Shown: positions 59,263-64,000 of the stretch, in pieces
How the letters are laid out: every line of letters starts with the position of its first letter
Numbering within the stretch: position 1 is the first letter of the stretch
Assembly (NCBI RefSeq): GCF_023554995.1
Contig: NZ_JAMJPK010000002.1
Span: 248,001-312,000 of the forward strand
Direction: 5' to 3'
From: Halomonas gemina
GTDB taxonomy: Bacteria > Pseudomonadota > Gammaproteobacteria > Pseudomonadales > Halomonadaceae
Length of the DNA stretch: 64,000 bases
Notes under the pieces: generated by a model
Told to the model about the DNA's origin: nothing
What the model saw: only the letters and a program-made list of their open reading frames with translations
Databases searched by the model: none
Program-made: the position numbers and the translations under genes

Positions 59263-60018
59263 TCATGTCCGGCCCTGGGCCGGGACGACCTCGACCACCC
59301 TCAGGGTGGTGGGGCCGGCCTGCGCCTGGAGCGCCTGGAAGCGCACGTCCACGTCGCGCAGCCTGACCCCGTAGATACGCGCCTCGGCGCCGCGGCGGTA
59401 GGCGGGGCGCGGGTCCTGGGCCAGCACCTGGCGGATCAGTTCACGCAGCGAGTCGCCGTCGGGGCGCCCGTCCAGCACGGCCTCGGCCTCGGGCGAGAGG
59501 CTGACCACCAGGGTCGGCGGTGGCTCGGGGGCGAAACCGGCGCGGGCCTCCGGGCGAGACTCTGCCCAGGGCAGGTAGGGCTTGATGTCGAGCACCGGGG
59601 TGCCGTCGACCATGTCGGCGCCGCGAAGCCCCAGGCGCACCCCGTGGGCGGTGTCGATCTCGACCAGCTCCACCAGCGACAGCCCCAGGCGGTTGGGGCG
59701 GTGGGTACTGCGGCTGGCGAAGACTCCCACCTTGGCGTTGCCGCCCAGGCGAGGCGGGCGCACCAGCGGCGTCCAGCGTGCAGGGCCGGCCTGTTCGGGG
59801 CTGAGATGGAAGATGAAGGTCAGCCAGAGGTGGCTGAAGGCCGAAAGGCCTCTCACCGCCAGCGGGTCGTCGAAGGGCGGGACCAGCACCAGTGACGCCC
59901 GGGCCGCCGTTGCCAGGCCCGGCTGGCGCGGGATGCCGAACTTGTCCGGGAAGTCGCTCTCGATGATGCCGATGGGCGTCAGATGGAAGGCCTCGGACGG
60001 GGCGGGGCGGTCGTTCAT
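59263..60018 (-). CDS. trmO: tRNA N6-threonylcarbamoyladenosine methyltransferase-like
   Basis: 251 residues. HLTPIGIIESDFPDKFGIPRQPG opens the protein, and ASRSTHRPNRLGLSLVEL matches the SPxRPNxIGxS motif of TrmO (YaeB/TsaA), which methylates t6A37 in tRNA-Thr using AdoMet. Later DIKPYLPW matches the conserved D-x-KPYxP. Two further C-terminal residues are conserved as RIYGVRLRDVDVRF. Known family name is clear. ATG 60018 is the first in-frame. Confidence 0.92.
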   Translation of the reverse strand: MNDRPAPSEAFHLTPIGIIESDFPDKFGIPRQPGLATAARASLVLVPPFDDPLAVRGLSAFSHLWLTFIFHLSPEQAGPARWTPLVRPPRLGGNAKVGVFASRSTHRPNRLGLSLVELVEIDTAHGVRLGLRGADMVDGTPVLDIKPYLPWAESRPEARAGFAPEPPPTLVVSLSPEAEAVLDGRPDGDSLRELIRQVLAQDPRPAYRRGAEARIYGVRLRDVDVRFQALQAQAGPTTLRVVEVVPAQGRT

Positions 60019-60111
60019 GGCATATCCTGAAGGTGTCCACCCGCAGGGCTTGGCCCTGCGGCGTGGCTTGGGTAGTCTGCTGGGCTGGTCATCATCTCAG
60101 GAAGGTCTCGC

Positions 60112-60669
60112 ATGCGTCTTGCCGATATCGACACCGGCACCGAGCCGGCCGAACCGCCTCCCACCGGGCGTTGTCGTGGGCCGCGAATCGTCTATCGCAC
60201 GGCCCGGGCCCGCGACGCCGCCGACCAGGCCGAGGTCTTCCACCACGCCGTGATGCAGGGCGCGGCGGGGCACTACTCGCTGGCCGAGCGACAGGCCTGG
60301 GCGATGGTCCTGCCTCGGGATGGCAGTGCCTGGGCGGCGCGCCAGGCGCTCTACACCACCCTGGTCGCCGACTGCGAGGGCCGCTGCGTGGGATTCCTGG
60401 AGCTGGACATGCCCCGCGGGCGGATCGAGACCCTCTATGTCTGGCCGTCGCTGGGCCGGCGCGGGATCGGCTCGACCCTGCTGGTGCATGCCGAGCGACT
60501 GCTTCTCGAGCAGGGCGTGTCCCGGGCCGCCATCGAGGCCAGCGCCATGCTGGTCGATGGCCTGGTGCACCGCGGCTGGCAGCCGCTGGGTGATGACTGG
60601 GTCGAGCGTGGCGGCGAGCGCCTCTACCGCCAGCGGCTCGAGAAGCGGCTGGTCGCCGTCGAGACCTGA
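60112..60669 (+). CDS. GNAT-family N-acetyltransferase
   Basis: 185 residues. The N-terminal 25 residues are low-complexity. IVYRTARARDAADQAEVFHHAV begins the fold and IETLYVWPSLGRRGIGSTLLVHAERLLLEQG holds the acetyl-CoA pyrophosphate-binding R/Q-x-x-G-x-G/A (RRGIGS). Acetyl acceptor unknown. ATG 60112 follows AGGAAGG with good spacing. Convergent with nadC, eight bases apart. Confidence 0.85.
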   Translation: MRLADIDTGTEPAEPPPTGRCRGPRIVYRTARARDAADQAEVFHHAVMQGAAGHYSLAERQAWAMVLPRDGSAWAARQALYTTLVADCEGRCVGFLELDMPRGRIETLYVWPSLGRRGIGSTLLVHAERLLLEQGVSRAAIEASAMLVDGLVHRGWQPLGDDWVERGGERLYRQRLEKRLVAVET

Positions 60670-60677
60670 GGGGCCGC

Positions 60678-61565
<888 letters not shown>

Positions 61566-61582
61566 TCATTATAGGGAAACCC

Positions 61583-62182
61583 ATGCATCAACGTCAGGGA
61601 AAAACCATGTGTATCGACGACGGCTGGCTGCCGGGAGCCCGGCACCTGCCCTCGCCCAACCAGGATGCACGTCCGGCCGGGGAGGTCTCGCTGCTGCTGC
61701 TGCACTCCATCAGCCTGCCGCCCGGGTCCTTCGGCGGAGAGCATATCGAGCGGCTTTTCACCAACCGGCTCGACCCCGAGGCACACCCCTTCTTCGCGTC
61801 CATTGCCGACCTGCGCGTCTCGGCCCACCTGCTGATCCGCCGCGACGGGGAGTGCGTGCAGTTCGTGCCCTTCCAGGCGCGGGCCTGGCATGCCGGTCGC
61901 TCGCGGTGGCGAGACGGTGGGCGCGAGCGAGAGGCGCTGAACGACTTCGCCCTGGGCATCGAGCTGGAGGGGGACGAGGTCAGCCCCTACACCGGCGCCC
62001 AGTACCGGGCCCTCGCGGCCGTCACCCTTGCCTTGCTGGCGGCCTACCCGGCCCTCGACGAGACGCGCATCACCAGCCATGCCCGGGTGGCCCCGCTGCG
62101 CAAGAGCGACCCGGGCCCCGCCTTCGACTGGGCCTACTTTCGCCAGGAGATGGAAAGAATACGTTCCCGAGGGTGCCAGTGA
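61583..62182 (+). CDS. ampD: 1,6-anhydro-N-acetylmuramoyl-L-alanine amidase
   Basis: 199 residues from ATG 61583; ATG 61607 is a good alternative (AGGGA ahead of each). Amidase_2 domain: LLLHSISLPPGSFGG with the first zinc histidine, RAWHAGRSRWRDG, FALGIELEGDE and HARVAPLRKSDPGPAFDW with the final zinc aspartate. Cleaves recycled anhydro-muropeptides in the cytosol; no signal peptide. Pairs functionally with the lytic transglycosylase at 30349. Loss can derepress AmpC in bacteria that have it. Confidence 0.94.
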   Translation: MHQRQGKTMCIDDGWLPGARHLPSPNQDARPAGEVSLLLLHSISLPPGSFGGEHIERLFTNRLDPEAHPFFASIADLRVSAHLLIRRDGECVQFVPFQARAWHAGRSRWRDGGREREALNDFALGIELEGDEVSPYTGAQYRALAAVTLALLAAYPALDETRITSHARVAPLRKSDPGPAFDWAYFRQEMERIRSRGCQ

Positions 62183-62506
62183 GGCCTTGTCGATCAAGCA
62201 TGAATGGCACGCTTGCTTCATACGGTAGTTTAGCTACAACTTCCTGAGAGGGGGCGGATTCGACGTTGCGGGGGTACGTAATCCCCTGTGTTGCGGTGCA
62301 ATATGGGTTATGTGGAAACTATTTCCATTTTATCTTGAATTGGCAGGGCCGGGCGTTTACGGTATCTTCGCGCCAACGGCAACCGCACATCACGCCACCT
62401 TGTAAAACAACTACAGGCCTGACGCGTTCGGTCTGCACGTCCGAACATGAGCGCCACTCGCCCCTCTTCGGGGCTGTAGTCCCCACCGTCATTCGGAGAG
62501 ACGTCT
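62183..62506. other. Intergenic leader region of aceE
   Basis: 324 bases with no coding frame that I trust. It holds the probable aceE promoter and a leader of about 130 bases; CCCCTCTTCGGGG at 62461-62473 makes a small hairpin. No convincing PdhR-type operator was recognised. Confidence 0.5.
62340..62368 (+). promoter_or_regulatory. Candidate sigma-70 promoter of aceE
   Basis: TTGGCA at 62340-62345 and TATCTT at 62363-62368, exactly 17 bases apart. Gives a leader of about 130 bases before the start at 62507. Sequence-based guess. Confidence 0.5.
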
Positions 62507-64000
62507 ATGAGTCTGGAATCAAGAGAAGATCTCGATCCGGTCGAAACCACGGAATGGCTGGATTCCCTGGAGTCGGTCCTGGATCGCGAGGGCGAGGATC
62601 GTGCCCGGTACCTGATGACGCGCCTGGCCGACCGTGTGCGTCGCGATGGCATGCAGGTGCCCTTCTCGGTGACCACCCCGCATCGCAATTCCATCCCGGT
62701 GCATCGCGAGGCGCCGATGCCGGGCGATCTCTTCATGGAGCGGCGGATTCGTTCGCTGGTGCGTTACAACGCCATTGCTCAGGTGATTCGCAACAATCGT
62801 GCGAACCCGGGGCTGGGTGGCCATATCGCCAGCTTCATGTCGGCGGCAACGCTCTACGATGTGGGCTTCAACCATTTCTTCCGTGCGCCGAACGGCGACT
62901 TCGAGGGCGACCTGGTCTACATCCAGGGCCATGTGGCGCCGGGCGTCTATGCTCGCTCCTACCTGCTTGGCCGCCTCAGCGAAGAGCAGATGGACAAATT
63001 CCGTCAGGAGGTGGATGGCGATGGCCTCTCGTCCTACCCGCATCCCTGGCTGATGCCGGACTTCTGGCAGTTCCCCACGGTGTCCATGGGCCTCGGGCCG
63101 ATTCAGGCCATCTACCAGGCCCACGTCATGAAGTACCTCGATGCGCGCGGGCTCAAGGCGATGCACGATCGCAAGATCTGGTGCTTCATGGGCGACGGCG
63201 AGTGCGACGAGCCGGAATCCCTGGGCGCCATCCACCTGGCCAGCCGCGAGAATCTCGACAACCTGATCTTCGTCATCAACTGCAACCTGCAGCGTCTGGA
63301 CGGTCCGGTCCGCGGCAATGGCCGCATCATGGATGAACTCGAAGGGGTGTTCCGCGGCGCCGGCTGGAACGTTCTCAAGGTTGTCTGGGGCCGCCTCTGG
63401 GACCCGCTCTTCGAGAAGGACAAGAAGGGCATCCTGCAGAAGCGCATGGACGAGGCGGTCGACGGCGAGTACCAGAACTACAAGGCCAACGGCGGCGCCT
63501 ACACCCGGGAGCACTTCTTCGGCAAGTACCCGGAGACGGCCGAGATGGTCAAGGACATGTCCGACGAGGACGTGTGGAAGCTCAACCGTGGCGGCCATGA
63601 CCCCTTCAAGGTGTATGCGGCCTATCACGAGGCGACCCGGAACGCCAATGGCCGGCCCACCGTGATCCTGGCGCACACCGTCAAGGGCTATGGCATGGGT
63701 AGCGGTGACGGTGAGGCCGCCAACGAGGCCCACCAGGTCAAGACCATGGAGTACGAGGCACTCAAGACATTCCGCGATCGTTTCGGCATTCCATTGAACG
63801 ACGAGCAGCTCAAGGAAGTGCCGTACTACAAGCCCGAGGATGACTCCCCGGAGCTCAAGTACATGCACCTGCAGCGTGAGCGTCTGGGCGGCTACGTGCC
63901 GAGCCGGCGAAGCGACTTCGAGGCCCTGGAGATCCCCTCGCTGGATGACAAGATCTTCGCCTCGCAGACCGGCGGCTCCAAGGGGCGCGAGGTCTCCACC
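62507..64000 (+). CDS. aceE: Pyruvate dehydrogenase E1 component (3' part outside)
   Basis: First 498 codons of a protein that is about 890 residues. LESREDLDPVETTEWLDSLE opens the homodimeric E1 and the thiamine diphosphate site GDGECDEPESLGAIHLASRE ending in INCN (GDG...NCN) is complete. VPYYKPEDDSPELKYMHLQR is typical of AceE. Decarboxylates pyruvate and passes the acetyl group to E2 to make acetyl-CoA. ATG 62507 follows CGGAGAG by six bases. aceF would be expected beyond the window. Confidence 0.97.
   Translation, partial: MSLESREDLDPVETTEWLDSLESVLDREGEDRARYLMTRLADRVRRDGMQVPFSVTTPHRNSIPVHREAPMPGDLFMERRIRSLVRYNAIAQVIRNNRANPGLGGHIASFMSAATLYDVGFNHFFRAPNGDFEGDLVYIQGHVAPGVYARSYLLGRLSEEQMDKFRQEVDGDGLSSYPHPWLMPDFWQFPTVSMGLGPIQAIYQAHVMKYLDARGLKAMHDRKIWCFMGDGECDEPESLGAIHLASRENLDNLIFVINCNLQRLDGPVRGNGRIMDELEGVFRGAGWNVLKVVWGRLWDPLFEKDKKGILQKRMDEAVDGEYQNYKANGGAYTREHFFGKYPETAEMVKDMSDEDVWKLNRGGHDPFKVYAAYHEATRNANGRPTVILAHTVKGYGMGSGDGEAANEAHQVKTMEYEALKTFRDRFGIPLNDEQLKEVPYYKPEDDSPELKYMHLQRERLGGYVPSRRSDFEALEIPSLDDKIFASQTGGSKGREVST

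Overview
The window looks like chromosomal DNA of a GC-rich gammaproteobacterium, most likely a Halomonas-type member of the Halomonadaceae. This is inferred from gene content and order (dapA-bamC-MBL hydrolase-purC, scpA-scpB-rluB followed by tRNA-Lys, TRAP transporters, LexA-box umuDC) and from strong GC bias at third codon positions. No rRNA, CRISPR array, transposase or prophage was seen. I count about 49 protein genes, two of them cut by the window ends, one clear pseudogene and three tRNAs.

Layout. 1-1518: AMP-forming acetyl-CoA synthetase (runs off the left end). 1748-8535: an accessory block with a small stress-type protein, a 1421-residue TIR / STAND-ATPase / WD40 protein, two convergent envelope proteins and a small two-helix membrane protein of SLATT type. 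This is the best candidate for a new immune-like system. 8560-16737: ABC exporter, SleB-like hydrolase, a LolA-like protein, an SRPBCC protein, an MgtC/DUF4010 membrane protein and a PAS-GGDEF-EAL protein. 16747-28669: a catabolic region with a family I CoA-transferase, a TRAP transporter (DctPQM), a type III CoA-transferase, an HMG-CoA-lyase-like enzyme, an MFS carrier and a GntR/FCD regulator with two identical palindromic operators. Interleaved with it are LexA-controlled umuDC and an SDR enzyme. I infer that the region imports a branched 3-hydroxy dicarboxylic acid (3-hydroxy-3-methylglutarate or similar), activates it with CoA, and cleaves it to acetyl-CoA and a keto acid. Three leaders in this region carry an A-rich AAnAAnAA motif of the Hfq/Crc type.

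28844-40763: housekeeping genes: tRNA-Thr, tesB, tadA, mltF, purL, a RadD-like helicase, scpA-scpB-rluB and two identical tRNA-Lys genes. 40979-50469: a second, less GC-rich accessory stretch of stress and signalling genes. It holds a 24-residue membrane peptide, a PAS-GGDEF protein, tandem Crp/Fnr-like regulators, a DUF883 protein, CsbD, a PRC-barrel protein, a CheB-CheR-PAS fusion with a PAS partner, and a frameshifted second copy of csbD. 50822-64000: housekeeping again: nadA, a 7-bp tandem repeat, a BepA-type M48 protease, a TusA-like protein, a PerM-family permease, bcp, dapA-bamC-MBL-purC, trmO, a GNAT enzyme, nadC, ampD and the first 498 codons of aceE.

Functions come from reading translated motifs by eye. 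No database search was run, so family names are recognition calls and substrates are inferences.
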